Source of the DNA: Methylibium rhizosphaerae
GTDB lineage: Bacteria; Pseudomonadota; Gammaproteobacteria; Burkholderiales; Burkholderiaceae_C
Length of the DNA: 64,000 nt
Direction: 5' to 3'
Assembly: GCF_006386545.1 (NCBI RefSeq)
Contig: NZ_SWAR01000023.1
Span: 101,802-165,801 of the forward strand
A model generated the notes under the pieces. The model was not told the origin of the DNA and searched no databases. It saw nothing but the letters and a program-made list of their open reading frames with translations. This document shows positions 9,746 through 20,346 of the stretch, piece after piece (position 1 is the stretch's first letter; each line of letters begins with the position of its first letter). Made by a program: the position numbers and the translations under genes.

Positions 9746-9771
9746 GCGGCGCGTGACTTCCTGCGCGCCGC
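9746..9771 (+). terminator. GC-rich stem-loop after the symporter gene
   Basis: Arms GCGGCGCG (9746-9753) and CGCGCCGC (9764-9771) pair perfectly around a ten-base loop directly after the symporter stop. There is no following T run, so it would be an RNA-stabilising or imperfect terminator rather than a classic intrinsic one. Confidence 0.4.
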
Positions 9772-9808
9772 TTGAAATGGCGCGCAGCCGTCCCGATCTG
9801 TGCCCACC

Positions 9809-9814
9809 TATAAT
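9809..9814 (+). promoter_or_regulatory. -10 element upstream of fmdB
   Basis: A perfect TATAAT lies 28 bases before the fmdB ATG, in an otherwise GC-rich gap and followed by an AT-rich leader. No good TTGACA is at 16-18 bases, so it is probably a weak or activated sigma-70 promoter for the fmdB-DUF502 unit. Confidence 0.45.
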
Positions 9815-9841
9815 TTCACCTTTTAAATCAAGGGCTTAGCC

Positions 9842-10186
9842 ATGCCGATCTACGCATACCGCTGTGAGTCGTGCGGCCACGCGCAGGACGTGCTCCAGAA
9901 GATCTCCGACCCGGTGCTGACCGCCTGCCCCTCGTGCAAGGCCGAAAGCTTCAAGAAGCAGCTCACCGCCGCCGGGTTCCAGCTGAAGGGTTCGGGCTGG
10001 TACGTGACCGACTTCCGCAATGGCAGTTCGGGCAACAGCAGCAGCACGAGCGGCAGCAGCGGCTCGGCCGCCAAGCCCGCCGACGCGCCGGCGCCAGCCC
10101 CCGCGGCCAGCGCCGACGGTGGCGGTGGCAGCACCACCTCGAGCGGCGGCGGCACGGCTTGCGGCGGTTCCTGTGCCTGCCACTGA
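9842..10186 (+). CDS. FmdB family zinc ribbon protein
   Basis: A 114-residue protein beginning MPIYAYRCESCG, with a zinc ribbon formed by Cys8/Cys11 and Cys29/Cys32 (TACPSCKAE). The second half is a low-complexity Ser/Gly then Pro/Ala linker, ending in a cysteine cluster TACGGSCACH. This architecture is standard for the small regulatory-type FmdB proteins of Burkholderiales. It is followed at once by a DUF502 membrane protein and aspS, a conserved order in the group. The molecular role is not known. Confidence 0.9.
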   Translation: MPIYAYRCESCGHAQDVLQKISDPVLTACPSCKAESFKKQLTAAGFQLKGSGWYVTDFRNGSSGNSSSTSGSSGSAAKPADAPAPAPAASADGGGGSTTSSGGGTACGGSCACH

Positions 10187-10210
10187 GCCCGGCAGCTCCC
10201 AAGGACATCA

Positions 10211-10891
10211 GTGAAGAAATACATCATCGCCGGCCTGCTGGTCTGGCTGCCGCTGGCGATCACCATCTGGGTGCTGAGCTGGGTCCTGGGCCTGGCCGAC
10301 GGTGTGTTCGACGGGCTGCTGCGCGTGCTGCAGGCGGTGCTGCCGGCCGGTGCCGCGCCTGCGCTCGAGCGCCTGCAGCGCGTGCCCGGCCTGGGTGCGG
10401 TGCTGGTGCTGCTGGGCATGCTGCTCACCGGCATGTTCGTCACCAACATGTTCGGCCAGTGGTGGCTCGTGCGCTGGAACCGGCTGCTCAACAACATCCC
10501 GATCGTCAAGTCGGTCTACAGCTCGGTGAAGCAGGTGAGCGACACCTTGTTCTCCAGCAGCGGGCAGGCGTTTCGCGAGGCGGTGCTCGTCCAGTACCCG
10601 CGCAACGGCTCCTGGACCATTGCCTTCGTCACTGGCCGCCCCGGGGGGGAGGTGGCAAACTACCTGCACGCCGAGGACTACCTCAGCCTCTACGTCCCCA
10701 CCACCCCCAACCCCACGTCCGGCTTCTTCCTCATGGTTCCGCGCGCCGATGTCATCAAGCTCGACATGAGCGTGGACGAAGCGCTGAAGTACATCATCTC
10801 GATGGGCGTGGTGGCGCCGCGCTACGAGCCGCCCCCGCCGGCGCTGGAGCCGGTGGCCGCCCAGGCCGACGGGCGAAATCTCGGGGGCTGA
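10211..10891 (+). CDS. DUF502 domain-containing inner-membrane protein
   Basis: A 226-residue protein starting at GTG 10211 with ribosome site AAGGA seven bases upstream. Two hydrophobic segments are visible: YIIAGLLVWLPLAITIWVLS at the N-terminus and a second around GAVLVLLGMLLTGMFVTNMFG. Downstream is the conserved block IPIVKSVYSSVKQVSDTLFS, followed by the NPTSGFFLMVPR motif of DUF502 proteins. It lies between fmdB and aspS in a conserved Burkholderiales cluster. The function is unknown; the family is found widely in bacteria and plant membranes. Confidence 0.9.
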   Translation: MKKYIIAGLLVWLPLAITIWVLSWVLGLADGVFDGLLRVLQAVLPAGAAPALERLQRVPGLGAVLVLLGMLLTGMFVTNMFGQWWLVRWNRLLNNIPIVKSVYSSVKQVSDTLFSSSGQAFREAVLVQYPRNGSWTIAFVTGRPGGEVANYLHAEDYLSLYVPTTPNPTSGFFLMVPRADVIKLDMSVDEALKYIISMGVVAPRYEPPPPALEPVAAQADGRNLGG

Positions 10892-11021
10892 ACGCCCGGC
10901 ACGCGTTCAGTCCTGAGGGCTTGCGAAACAGCTCCCGGCGCGCCGCACACAATCGACCGCTCGACGCTTCTGCCTCACTCGAAGCGCGGGCCCCATCAAA
11001 AGAATTCCTGGAGTGATCCCG

Positions 11022-12821
<1,800 letters not shown>

Positions 12822-12874
12822 CGGAAGCCACCGCGGCGCTGGCATCATCCGCCGGCGCTCGCTGCCTCCCACCG

Positions 12875-12901
12875 AAAGGGCTGCCGGGTGCAGCCCTTTT
12901 T
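12875..12901 (+). terminator. intrinsic terminator of aspS
   Basis: Arms AAAGGGCTGC (12875-12884) and GCAGCCCTTT (12890-12899) flank a five-base loop and run into TTTTT. It lies 53 bases after the aspS stop and just upstream of the next gene's ribosome site. Confidence 0.85.
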
Positions 12902-12916
12902 CCTGGGAGAGGAATC

Positions 12917-13723
12917 ATGCGCATGCGTCACCTTGTCGTTCCCGCCGCCGTGGTGCTGGCTGCCGTGCTGCAGGCCGGCTGCGGCGAGAAGAAGACCGAG
13001 CTGGGCGAGGGCGGCTCGGTGGTCTCGGGTTCCGCCGGCCCGGCCGGTGCGCAGGCCGCCTCGAAGGACCTGGTGCGCTGCGACGGGCCGGTGGCCACGC
13101 TGGCGCTGGCCGAGAACCCCAACGGCTACACCATGACCAACAGCTACCAGCTGCCCGCCTCGCCGGTGCCGCTGGTCAAGCTGATCGCACAGCAAAGCGG
13201 CTGCTTCCGCGTGGTCGATCGGGCCGCCGGGCTGCGCAGCACGCTCCAGGAACAGGAACTCAAGGAATCCGGCGTGCTGCGAAAGCAGGGCAACACGGTG
13301 GCCAAGGGCAAGGGCTACGAGGCGCAGTACACGCTGGTGCCCAGCCTCACCTTCAGCGAGCAGGACGCAGGCCGGGGGCTGGGCGGCGTGATCGCCATGA
13401 TCCCGGTCCTGCGCGACATCGCCGGCCTGGCCGGCGTGGTGGAGCAGGTGAAGTTCAAGGAAGCGCAGGTGGCCCTGCTGCTCACCGACAACGAAACCAC
13501 CGAACAGCTGGCCGCGGCCACCGGCTCGGCCAAGACCACCGACCTGGGCGTGGGCGGCCTCGTGCTCGGCAAGCTGGGCGGCGCCGGCGGCGTGGGCTGG
13601 AGCAACACCAACGAAGGCAAGGTGATCGCCGCGGCCTTTTTCGATGCGCACAACAAGCTCGTCACGCAGGTGCGCCAGCTGCAGGCCAAGGAGCTGCCGC
13701 CGGCGGTGGCGGTCAAGCCCTGA
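12917..13723 (+). CDS. CsgG/HfaB-like lipoprotein
   Basis: A 268-residue lipoprotein starting at ATG 12917 after GGGAGAGGAA. The signal peptide ends in LQAGC, placing the lipidated cysteine near residue 19. The segment LVKLIAQQSGCFRVVDRAAG, followed by LRSTLQEQELKESG and a glycine-rich GVGGLVLGKLGGAGGVGWSN stretch, resembles the CsgG/HfaB family of outer-membrane assembly lipoproteins. Those form curli or holdfast secretion channels. No curli genes are nearby, so a role in secretion is only inferred from the family. It lies between the aspS terminator and nudB. Confidence 0.7.
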   Translation: MRMRHLVVPAAVVLAAVLQAGCGEKKTELGEGGSVVSGSAGPAGAQAASKDLVRCDGPVATLALAENPNGYTMTNSYQLPASPVPLVKLIAQQSGCFRVVDRAAGLRSTLQEQELKESGVLRKQGNTVAKGKGYEAQYTLVPSLTFSEQDAGRGLGGVIAMIPVLRDIAGLAGVVEQVKFKEAQVALLLTDNETTEQLAAATGSAKTTDLGVGGLVLGKLGGAGGVGWSNTNEGKVIAAAFFDAHNKLVTQVRQLQAKELPPAVAVKP

Positions 13724-13745
13724 GGCTTGCGACGGCAAAGGACCC

Positions 13746-14216
13746 ATGCGCCCGCCCAAGATCCCCGAATCCGTGCTGGTGGTGATCCACACCGCCGAGC
13801 TCGAGGTGCTGCTCATCGAGCGTGCCGACAGGCCGGGCTACTGGCAGAGCGTCACCGGCTCGAAGGACCGCATCGACGAGCCGCTGACTGAAACCGCGGT
13901 GCGCGAAGTGCTCGAGGAAACCGGCATCCGCGTCGGCAGCGCCGAGGTGCCGCTGGACCGGCTGCGCGACTGGCAGCTGTCGAACGTCTACGAGATCTAT
14001 CCGGTGTGGCGCCATCGCTATGCCGAGGGCGTGACCCACAACACCGAGCATGTGTTCGGCCTGCGGGTGCCGCGCGACATCCCCGTCGTGCTGGCGCCGC
14101 GCGAGCACCTGCAGCATGTGTGGCTGCCCTACCGGGAAGCGGCCGACCGGTGCTTCTCGCCGTCGAATGCCGAGGCGGTGCTGCAGCTGCCCAACTTCCT
14201 GTCGTCCGACAGCTGA
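13746..14216 (+). CDS. nudB: dihydroneopterin triphosphate diphosphatase (Nudix)
   Basis: A 156-residue Nudix hydrolase. The Nudix box runs from GSKDRIDEPL to AVREVLEETGI, with the core glutamates intact and one extra residue between the leading Gly and Glu, as in other betaproteobacterial NudB proteins. The segment RPGYWQSVTGS and the C-terminal LPYREAADRCFSPSN match NudB, which removes pyrophosphate from dihydroneopterin triphosphate in folate synthesis. The aspS-nudB neighbourhood is conserved in gamma- and betaproteobacteria. Note that folE, the preceding pathway step, lies at 37094 in this same window. Confidence 0.92.
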   Translation: MRPPKIPESVLVVIHTAELEVLLIERADRPGYWQSVTGSKDRIDEPLTETAVREVLEETGIRVGSAEVPLDRLRDWQLSNVYEIYPVWRHRYAEGVTHNTEHVFGLRVPRDIPVVLAPREHLQHVWLPYREAADRCFSPSNAEAVLQLPNFLSSDS

Positions 14217-14287
14217 GCCCGGCCGGAATCGGCGAAGATCGCGCCTGGCTCCCATTCGCGTTGACCGGCCCCAGTCGCTCGCAGGCC

Positions 14288-15085
14288 ATGAATCCCCTCC
14301 ATTCGTCGCTGCTGCCGCCCTCCGACCACACGTCCACGCTGCTGCGTGTGGCCACCTACAACATCCACAAGGGCGTGCGCGGTGTCGGGCCGGGCAAGCG
14401 GCTGGAGATCCACAACCTGGGGCTGGGCGTCGAGGCGCTCGACGCCGACCTCGTGTTCCTGCAGGAAGTGCGCAGCTTCCACCACCGCGATGCGCGGCAG
14501 TTCGACCGCACCTCGTTCGGCTGGCCCAAGGTCGGCCAGGCCGAATACCTCGCCCCTGAAGGCTACGAGGTGGCCTACCGCACCAACGCCTTCACCCGCG
14601 GCGGCGAACACGGCAACGCGCTGCTGTCGCGCTGGCCGGTGGGCGACATCGGCCACTTCGACGTGTCCGACCACCGCTTCGAGCAGCGCGGCCTGCTGCA
14701 CGTGCCGGTGCAGTGGCACGGTGTCGAGATCCACGCCATCGTGTGCCACTTCGGGCTCATCCATTCGAGCCGGGTGCGCCAGGCCGACCGGCTGGCGGCC
14801 TATATCAAGGCCAACGTGCCCAAGCGCGCGCCGCTCATCGTGGCCGGCGACTTCAACGACTGGGGCGAAAAGCTCGACGGGCCGATGAAGCTGAACGGCC
14901 TGCACCGCGCCACCGCCCCCGACGGCCACCGGCCGCTCACCTACCCGTCGCGGGTGCCGGTGTTTTCGCTCGACCGCGTCTACACCCGCGGGCTGCGCTG
15001 CGTTTCCACCTTCGTGCCGCGCGGCAACGCGTGGGCGCGCATGTCGGACCACCTGCCGCTGGTGGCCGAGCTCGACCTCGCATGA
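14288..15085 (+). CDS. endonuclease/exonuclease/phosphatase family protein
   Basis: A 265-residue EEP-fold metal hydrolase. Recognisable catalytic elements are the Asn of VATYNIHKG, the metal Glu of LVFLQEVRS, a His in VCHFGLIHSSR, the Asp/Asn pair of IVAGDFNDWG and the terminal SDHLPLVAEL. The family covers DNases, phosphodiesterases and phospholipases. It precedes a ClsB-type phospholipase D gene with a 13-base gap. That pairing is common in betaproteobacteria and suggests a lipid-related role, though a nuclease role cannot be excluded. Confidence 0.88.
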   Translation: MNPLHSSLLPPSDHTSTLLRVATYNIHKGVRGVGPGKRLEIHNLGLGVEALDADLVFLQEVRSFHHRDARQFDRTSFGWPKVGQAEYLAPEGYEVAYRTNAFTRGGEHGNALLSRWPVGDIGHFDVSDHRFEQRGLLHVPVQWHGVEIHAIVCHFGLIHSSRVRQADRLAAYIKANVPKRAPLIVAGDFNDWGEKLDGPMKLNGLHRATAPDGHRPLTYPSRVPVFSLDRVYTRGLRCVSTFVPRGNAWARMSDHLPLVAELDLA

Positions 15086-15098
15086 GGCAGGGGTGTCG

Positions 15099-16397
15099 AT
15101 GAGTTCGACGGGCCCGCGCGACGACGAGGAGCCCGCCCCGTCGGCCTTGTCCTGGTACGTGATGCCGCGCGCCGTGTTCACCGGCGGCAACGAGGTCGCG
15201 CTGCTGCGCGGCGGTGACGAGCTGTTCGCCGCCATGGGTCGCGCCATCGTGTCGGCGCGCCACGAGATCTGGCTGGCCACCTACATCTTCAATGACGACC
15301 CCACGGCCATGGCCATGGTGCAGGCCCTGCTGGCCGCCGCGGCCCGCGGCGTGCGCGTGCGGGTGGTGATCGACGGTTTCGGCTCGATGCGCTCGCTGCC
15401 GGCGGTGCTCAACAGCCTGCGCGAGGGTGGTGTCGGCGTCGCGGTGTTCCGCCCGGTACACGGCTGGTGGAGCTGGCTGCTGCCCGGGCAGCTGCGGCGG
15501 CTGCACCAGAAGCTGTGCGTGGTGGACGGCGACGTCGGCTTCGTGGGCGGCATCAACATCATCGACGACCGCTACGACCTGCGCCACGGCTGGAGCGAGA
15601 CGCCGCGGCTCGATTACGCGGTGCGGGTGCGCGGCCCGGTCGTCGCGCCCATCGAGCAGACGGCCCGCGCGATGTGGTCGCGCGCCTGGTTCGGCCGCGA
15701 CTGGCGCGACGAGATCCGCGCGCTCGCCCGCAGCGCCAAGCCGGTGGCGCGTGCCCGGCGGCTGCTGCGCAGGCTGCGGGCGGCTCGGTGGCGCGACCTG
15801 CCGCCGGGCGCCGGCGACACGCGGCCCATGCGCACCGCCTTCGTCGTGCGCGACAACCTGCGCCAGCGTCGCACCATCGAGCGCAGCTACATCGACGCCA
15901 TCCGCAGCGCCCGCGCCCGGGTCGACCTCGTGTCGCCGTACTTCTACCCCGGCCAGGCCTTCCGGCGTGCCTTGCGCAGCGCCGCCCGGCGCGGCGTGCG
16001 CGTGCGGCTGCTGCTGCAGGGCCAGTGGGACTACCGCTTCGCCGCCGTCGCCGCGCAGGCGCTGTATGCCGAGCTGCTGGGCCATGGGGTGCACATCTAC
16101 GAATACACGCCGGCCTTCCTGCATGCCAAGGTGGCACTCGTCGACAAGGAGTGGGCCACCGTGGGCAGCTCCAACATCGACCCCCTGTCGCTGCTGGTCA
16201 ACCTCGAAGCCAACGTGGTGGTGCGCGACCGCGGCTTCGTCGCGCGCCTGGGCGAAGAGATCGACACCGCCATCGCGGCCTCGCGTGAAGTCACCCTCAC
16301 CGACGTGGGCGTGCGCCTGGGCCTGCTGCACCGCGGCTTCGTGGCCTGGTGCGCCCGGGTGTACCTGCGCGTGGCCGGCGCCACCGGGCGGTATTGA
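15099..16397 (+). CDS. clsB: cardiolipin synthase ClsB-like phospholipase D protein
   Basis: A 432-residue protein with two PLD catalytic motifs: HQKLCVVDGDVGFVGG (first HxKxxxxD) and HAKVALVDKEWATVGSSNID (second). The two together form one active site in transphosphatidylases such as cardiolipin synthases. The opening segment FTGGNEVALLRGGDELFAAM matches ClsB-type enzymes, which lack the N-terminal membrane helices of ClsA. I begin at ATG 15099, since GGCAGGGG precedes it; a GTG at 15093 lies within that ribosome site. It is closely linked to the EEP phosphatase upstream. Confidence 0.88.
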   Translation: MSSTGPRDDEEPAPSALSWYVMPRAVFTGGNEVALLRGGDELFAAMGRAIVSARHEIWLATYIFNDDPTAMAMVQALLAAAARGVRVRVVIDGFGSMRSLPAVLNSLREGGVGVAVFRPVHGWWSWLLPGQLRRLHQKLCVVDGDVGFVGGINIIDDRYDLRHGWSETPRLDYAVRVRGPVVAPIEQTARAMWSRAWFGRDWRDEIRALARSAKPVARARRLLRRLRAARWRDLPPGAGDTRPMRTAFVVRDNLRQRRTIERSYIDAIRSARARVDLVSPYFYPGQAFRRALRSAARRGVRVRLLLQGQWDYRFAAVAAQALYAELLGHGVHIYEYTPAFLHAKVALVDKEWATVGSSNIDPLSLLVNLEANVVVRDRGFVARLGEEIDTAIAASREVTLTDVGVRLGLLHRGFVAWCARVYLRVAGATGRY

Positions 16398-16421
16398 TGG
16401 ACCACCCACCCGGTTGTTGCC

Positions 16422-17462
16422 ATGCCTGAGATCGACCTCGTGGTCGAGCGTCCGCAGGGACTCTACTGTCCGGCGGGCGACTTCCACATCGACCCGTGGC
16501 AGCCGGTGTCGCGCGCGGTGATCACCCATGCGCATGCCGACCATGCGCGTGTCGGCCATGGGCACTACCTCGCGTCGGCCCAGAGCGAAGGCGTGTTGCG
16601 GGCCCGCCTGGGCGGGGACATCACGCTGCAGGTGCTGGCCTGGGGCGAGTCGATCGAGCACAACGGCGTGCGCATCAGCCTGCATCCGGCGGGCCATGTG
16701 CTCGGCTCGGCCCAGGTGCGGCTCGAGCATGCGGGCCGCGTGTGGGTGGTGTCGGGCGACTACAAGCTCGAGATCGATGCGACCTGCACGCCGTTCGAGC
16801 CGGTGCGCTGCGACTGCTTCATCACCGAATCGACCTTCGGCCTGCCGATCTACCGCTGGCAGCCGCAGGCCGAGGTGTTCGGCGACATCAACGCCTGGTG
16901 GCGCGCCAATGCGGCCGCCGGCCGGCCCAGCCTCCTGATGGGCTACAGCTTCGGCAAGGCGCAGCGCATCCTGGCCGGCATCGACCCGGACATCGGCCCG
17001 ATCGTCGTGCATGGCGCGGTGGAGCCGTTGAACCGCGCCTACCGGCAGGCCGGCGTGGCCTTGCCGCCCACGCGGCTGGCGAGCGAGGTCACCGACAAGG
17101 CGCTCTTCAAGACGGCGCTGGTGGTGGCGCCGCCCAGCGTGCACGGCAGCCCGTGGACGCGCCGCTTCGCCGATGCGAGCGATGCCTTCGCCAGCGGCTG
17201 GATGCGACTGCGCGGCGCGCGGCGTCGCCGCGGCGTGGACCGCGGCTTCGTGCTGAGCGACCATGCCGACTGGCCGGGGCTCATGCAGGCCATACGCCAC
17301 AGCGGTGCCGAGCGGGTGATCGTCACCCACGGCTACGAGGCCGTGATGGTGCGCTGGCTGCAGCAGCAGGGCCTGCAGGCAGGCGCGTTTCGCACCGAAT
17401 ACGGCGACGAGGCACTGGAGCAGCTGGCTGCCGACCCGGCACCGGCTGACCCGGCCGACTAG
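16422..17462 (+). CDS. ligase-associated DNA damage response exonuclease (metallo-beta-lactamase fold)
   Basis: A 346-residue protein of the beta-CASP/metallo-beta-lactamase superfamily. The metal site HAHADH is in ITHAHADHARVGHGHY, another His is in HPAGHVLGSAQV, and GDYKLEID and FVLSDHADWPGL carry later ligands. This matches the exonuclease that occurs with ATP-dependent ligase, an Lhr-type helicase and a metallophosphoesterase in proteobacterial repair clusters. The ligase is at 20347 and the helicase at 47723 in this window, so the system is present but split. It is one of the few such proteins whose N-terminus (PEIDLVVERPQGLYCPAGDF) is diagnostic. Confidence 0.88.
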   Translation: MPEIDLVVERPQGLYCPAGDFHIDPWQPVSRAVITHAHADHARVGHGHYLASAQSEGVLRARLGGDITLQVLAWGESIEHNGVRISLHPAGHVLGSAQVRLEHAGRVWVVSGDYKLEIDATCTPFEPVRCDCFITESTFGLPIYRWQPQAEVFGDINAWWRANAAAGRPSLLMGYSFGKAQRILAGIDPDIGPIVVHGAVEPLNRAYRQAGVALPPTRLASEVTDKALFKTALVVAPPSVHGSPWTRRFADASDAFASGWMRLRGARRRRGVDRGFVLSDHADWPGLMQAIRHSGAERVIVTHGYEAVMVRWLQQQGLQAGAFRTEYGDEALEQLAADPAPADPAD

Positions 17463-17538
17463 CATTCGGCGCACAATGCCCCGGCCCTTATCGGGGCGTC
17501 CTCGTCGATTCCTTTGCCCATCCGCCAGGGAGACCTGC

Positions 17539-19572
17539 TTGAACACCATGCTTTCCCGTGCCGCAGCCCGCGGCGTCGTTGCCTTCACCTTGCTGGCCGC
17601 CGGCGCCGCCGCATTCGCGCAGGCCAGCGCCCCCGCACCCGCCAAGCCCGGCAGCTACAGCGGCCTGGGGGCCGGCTCGGTGCCCGCCGAAGTGCTGGCG
17701 CGTTTCCGGCCTGCCGCCTTGCCCGAAGCGATCTCGCAGCGCATCCAGTCGCTGCTCGACCTGCGGGCCCCGGGCGCGGGCGTGCTGTCGCCCGACGGCA
17801 AGCGCCTGTTCTTCACCTGGCGCGTCACCGGGGTCGACCAGGTCTGGCGCCTCGACGGACCGTCCAGCTTCCCGCAGCAGCTCACCGGCGGCGAGGACCG
17901 CACCACCGTGCAGGCCGTGTCGCCCGACGGGCGCTGGGTGGCGCTAGAGCGCGACCGCAAGGGTGAAGAGAACCCGGGCGTGTACCTGCAGGCCGCCGAT
18001 GGCGGGCCGCTGCGGGAGGTGCAGCACAAGCGCGGCGTGCAGACCGAGTTCCAGGGCTTCTCTCGCGACGGCCGTGCGCTGTACTACGTGGCCAACGACG
18101 TGCGACCCGACTCCTATGCGCTGTACCGGCACGACATTGCAAGCGGCCGCAGCGAACGGCTGCTCGATGCGCAAGGCTTCTGGCGGGTCGGCGAAGTCGG
18201 TCCGGCCGGCAGGCTGCTGCTCGTCAAGGTGCCCGGGTCGCAGGCGCGCGAGTGGTTCGTGTTCGACGAAGCGACACGGCAGCTCACGCCGGTCATCGGC
18301 CAGGGCGAAACCGAGATCTACACCGTGGCCTTCGGTGTACGCGACGGCGAGTACTTCGTCGCCACGCCCAAGCTCACCGGCGTAAGCCGGCTGTACCGCT
18401 TGCGTGCCGGCGGCGAGCTGCAGCCGCTGGCGGCCGGCGAATCGTCGCAATGGGAAGTCGAAAGCTTCAAGCTCGACGAGGCACGCGAGCGCCTGTACGT
18501 GTCGGTCAACGAAGCCGGCTACACGCGTTCGAAGGCGTATGACGCACGCACCGGCAAGCCGCTGGCGCTGCCGTGGCCGAGCGGCGCCGAGCACGAGCTG
18601 ATCGGCAGCACCACGCCCAACGGCCGCTGGCTGGTGCTGGGCGCGGGCCTGCCGGACCGGCCGCGCGAGAGCTTCGTGTGGGACTGGAAGACCCGCCAGC
18701 TCACCCGCTGGGTCGTTCCCTCGGTGCCCGAGCTGGACAGCAAGGCCTTCGTGGCGGCCAGGCTCGAAAGCTATCCGGCACGCGACGGCACCCAGATCCC
18801 GATGTTCGTGCGGCGCAGCGCGCAGTGCGCGGCAGCCGCCACGCCCTGCCCGGTGATCGTGCACTTCCATGGCGGCCCCGAAGCGCAGACGCGGCCGGGC
18901 TTCTCGCCGATCTGGCAGCTCTTCATCGATGCCGGCTTCGTGGTCGCCGAACCCAACGTGCGCGGCTCGTCCGGCTACGGCAAGGCCTGGCTCGATGCCG
19001 ACAACGGGCCGAAGCGCCTGCAGGTCGTCACCGACATCGAAGACGCGGCGCTGCACATCCGCCGCGCCTGGGCCAAGGGCGGCGTCGCGCCCAAGGTCGG
19101 CGTCTACGGCGGCAGCTACGGCGGCTATTCGGTGCTGTATGCGATGACGCGCTTCGCCGGGGCCTACGACGCGGGCGTGTCCAACGTCGGCATTGCCAAC
19201 CTGCTCACCTTCCTGGAAAACACCGCGCCGTATCGCCGCGCGCTGCGCATCACCGAATACGGCGACCCGCTGAAGGACCGCGAGGCGCTGATCCAGCTGT
19301 CGCCCACGACCCACGTGGCGCAGCTGAAGGCTCCGCTGCTCATCGTGCAAGGCGCCAACGACCCCCGCGTGCCGGTGGGCGAGTCGCTGCTGATGCACGA
19401 GGCCGCCGTCTCGCGCGGCGTGCCGGTGGAGCTGATGATCTTTGCCGACGAAGGCCACGGCGCATCGAGCCGCGGCAACCAGGCCCTGCAATTCGGCCAT
19501 GCGCTGCGCTTTTTCCAGCAGCACCTCAAGGGAGCCGGCACCGCGCTGGCGACCAGCGGCAAGGTGGAATGA
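17539..19572 (+). CDS. S9 family (prolyl oligopeptidase) serine peptidase, exported
   Basis: Roughly 677 residues: a signal peptide (ending AAAFAQA), an N-terminal WD/beta-propeller-like region of about 400 residues with repeated SPDGRW and SPDGKR motifs, and a C-terminal alpha/beta-hydrolase domain. The catalytic serine is in GVYGGSYGGYS, the aspartate in GANDPRVP and the histidine in DEGHGASS. I use TTG 17539, as GGGAGA lies five bases upstream; ATG 17548 is the alternative and would be fourteen bases from it. The gene separates the ligase-associated exonuclease from the DNA ligase. It is likely a periplasmic peptide hydrolase. Confidence 0.9.
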   Translation: MNTMLSRAAARGVVAFTLLAAGAAAFAQASAPAPAKPGSYSGLGAGSVPAEVLARFRPAALPEAISQRIQSLLDLRAPGAGVLSPDGKRLFFTWRVTGVDQVWRLDGPSSFPQQLTGGEDRTTVQAVSPDGRWVALERDRKGEENPGVYLQAADGGPLREVQHKRGVQTEFQGFSRDGRALYYVANDVRPDSYALYRHDIASGRSERLLDAQGFWRVGEVGPAGRLLLVKVPGSQAREWFVFDEATRQLTPVIGQGETEIYTVAFGVRDGEYFVATPKLTGVSRLYRLRAGGELQPLAAGESSQWEVESFKLDEARERLYVSVNEAGYTRSKAYDARTGKPLALPWPSGAEHELIGSTTPNGRWLVLGAGLPDRPRESFVWDWKTRQLTRWVVPSVPELDSKAFVAARLESYPARDGTQIPMFVRRSAQCAAAATPCPVIVHFHGGPEAQTRPGFSPIWQLFIDAGFVVAEPNVRGSSGYGKAWLDADNGPKRLQVVTDIEDAALHIRRAWAKGGVAPKVGVYGGSYGGYSVLYAMTRFAGAYDAGVSNVGIANLLTFLENTAPYRRALRITEYGDPLKDREALIQLSPTTHVAQLKAPLLIVQGANDPRVPVGESLLMHEAAVSRGVPVELMIFADEGHGASSRGNQALQFGHALRFFQQHLKGAGTALATSGKVE

Positions 19573-20069
19573 CGCAGGGCCGGCACGCCATCATGGCTTC
19601 CGCGCTTGCCGCCGCCGCTGCCAGGCTCAGCACGACCTACGCGCCCGGTGTGTGGATCGGCGCGGTGCGCCGGGCCTTCGACGCCGATGCCCATGGACAT
19701 CACCCGCCGCACTTCCTCGTGGCGCTGTGGGAGCCGCTGCCGGCAGGGCAGCCGCTGCTGCCGCGCTGGCCGGCGGTGGCTGCGATCGCCTCGCCCGATG
19801 CGAATGCCGCGCTGCTCGAACTGGTGCGACACCTGCCGGCCGGCGCCCGGGTGTGGCTGTGCGACACGGTGGTCGACTGGGCCCTGATCAGCGAGATCGT
19901 CCTGCGAAGCGACCGCAACCTGGAGCCGCATCACCGCGCCGGGCTGGCGGCCTTCGCCCAGGGCTGCCGCGACGCCGATGCCTCGCGCATCGAGCGCGAG
20001 TACACCGACCGCGAGCCGGGCTTCGAGCGCTTCCGCGACGGGCTGCTCGGGCCCGACCCCGGCCACTGA
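19569..20069 (+). CDS. hypothetical protein overlapping the S9 peptidase stop
   Basis: A 166-residue soluble protein with no family I can name. Its ATG overlaps the peptidase stop (ATGA), so it should be translationally coupled; a second possible start is ATG 19593. It contains an Ala-rich N-terminus, a central WLCDTVVDWALISEIVLRSD segment, and a charged Arg/Glu-rich tail (REYTDREPGFERFRDG). There is no signal peptide or membrane segment. Codon use is the same as in the neighbours, and the reading frame is intact. It could be a small helical partner of the neighbour, but nothing shows this. Confidence 0.6.
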   Translation: MTQGRHAIMASALAAAAARLSTTYAPGVWIGAVRRAFDADAHGHHPPHFLVALWEPLPAGQPLLPRWPAVAAIASPDANAALLELVRHLPAGARVWLCDTVVDWALISEIVLRSDRNLEPHHRAGLAAFAQGCRDADASRIEREYTDREPGFERFRDGLLGPDPGH

Positions 20070-20079
20070 ACGCAACGCG

Positions 20080-20253
20080 TCAGGCGGAAGGATCCTTGCC
20101 GCGCGTGCGCGTCACGCCGGTCACGATGCCCAGGCCGATGAGGATGACGGCGGCGATGCCGACGTAGAGGCTGGGCACGCCCATCTCCACCAAGGCCCAG
20201 GCCACGCCTCCAACGAAGATGGCAAAGCCGATCAAATACAGTGCGAACGACAT
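20080..20253 (-). CDS. small two-helix membrane protein
   Basis: A 57-residue protein starting at ATG 20253 with AGGAGA seven bases upstream, a good ribosome site that rejects longer upstream starts. It has two hydrophobic segments (FALYLIGFAIFVGGVAWALV and a second through YVGIAAVILIGLGIVTG) and ends with a basic tail TRTRGKDPSA. It is convergent with the hypothetical gene and divergent from the DNA ligase. No function can be assigned; small hydrophobic proteins of this type are common and often unannotated. Confidence 0.7.
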   Translation of the reverse strand: MSFALYLIGFAIFVGGVAWALVEMGVPSLYVGIAAVILIGLGIVTGVTRTRGKDPSA

Positions 20254-20346
20254 GCGGGTCTCCTGCATCCGGCGCGCGTCATGCTGCCGCGCCGCCTCTT
20301 CGCATGTGGGCAAGCACCGTTCCGGCGGGCCCCTGTGCTGCGGCAG

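Noticed and set aside
14937..17645. 902-codon open frame antisense to the PLD and exonuclease genes
   Set aside because: Low-complexity Ala/Arg/His-rich translation, no ribosome site, and it covers two clearly conserved genes on the other strand.
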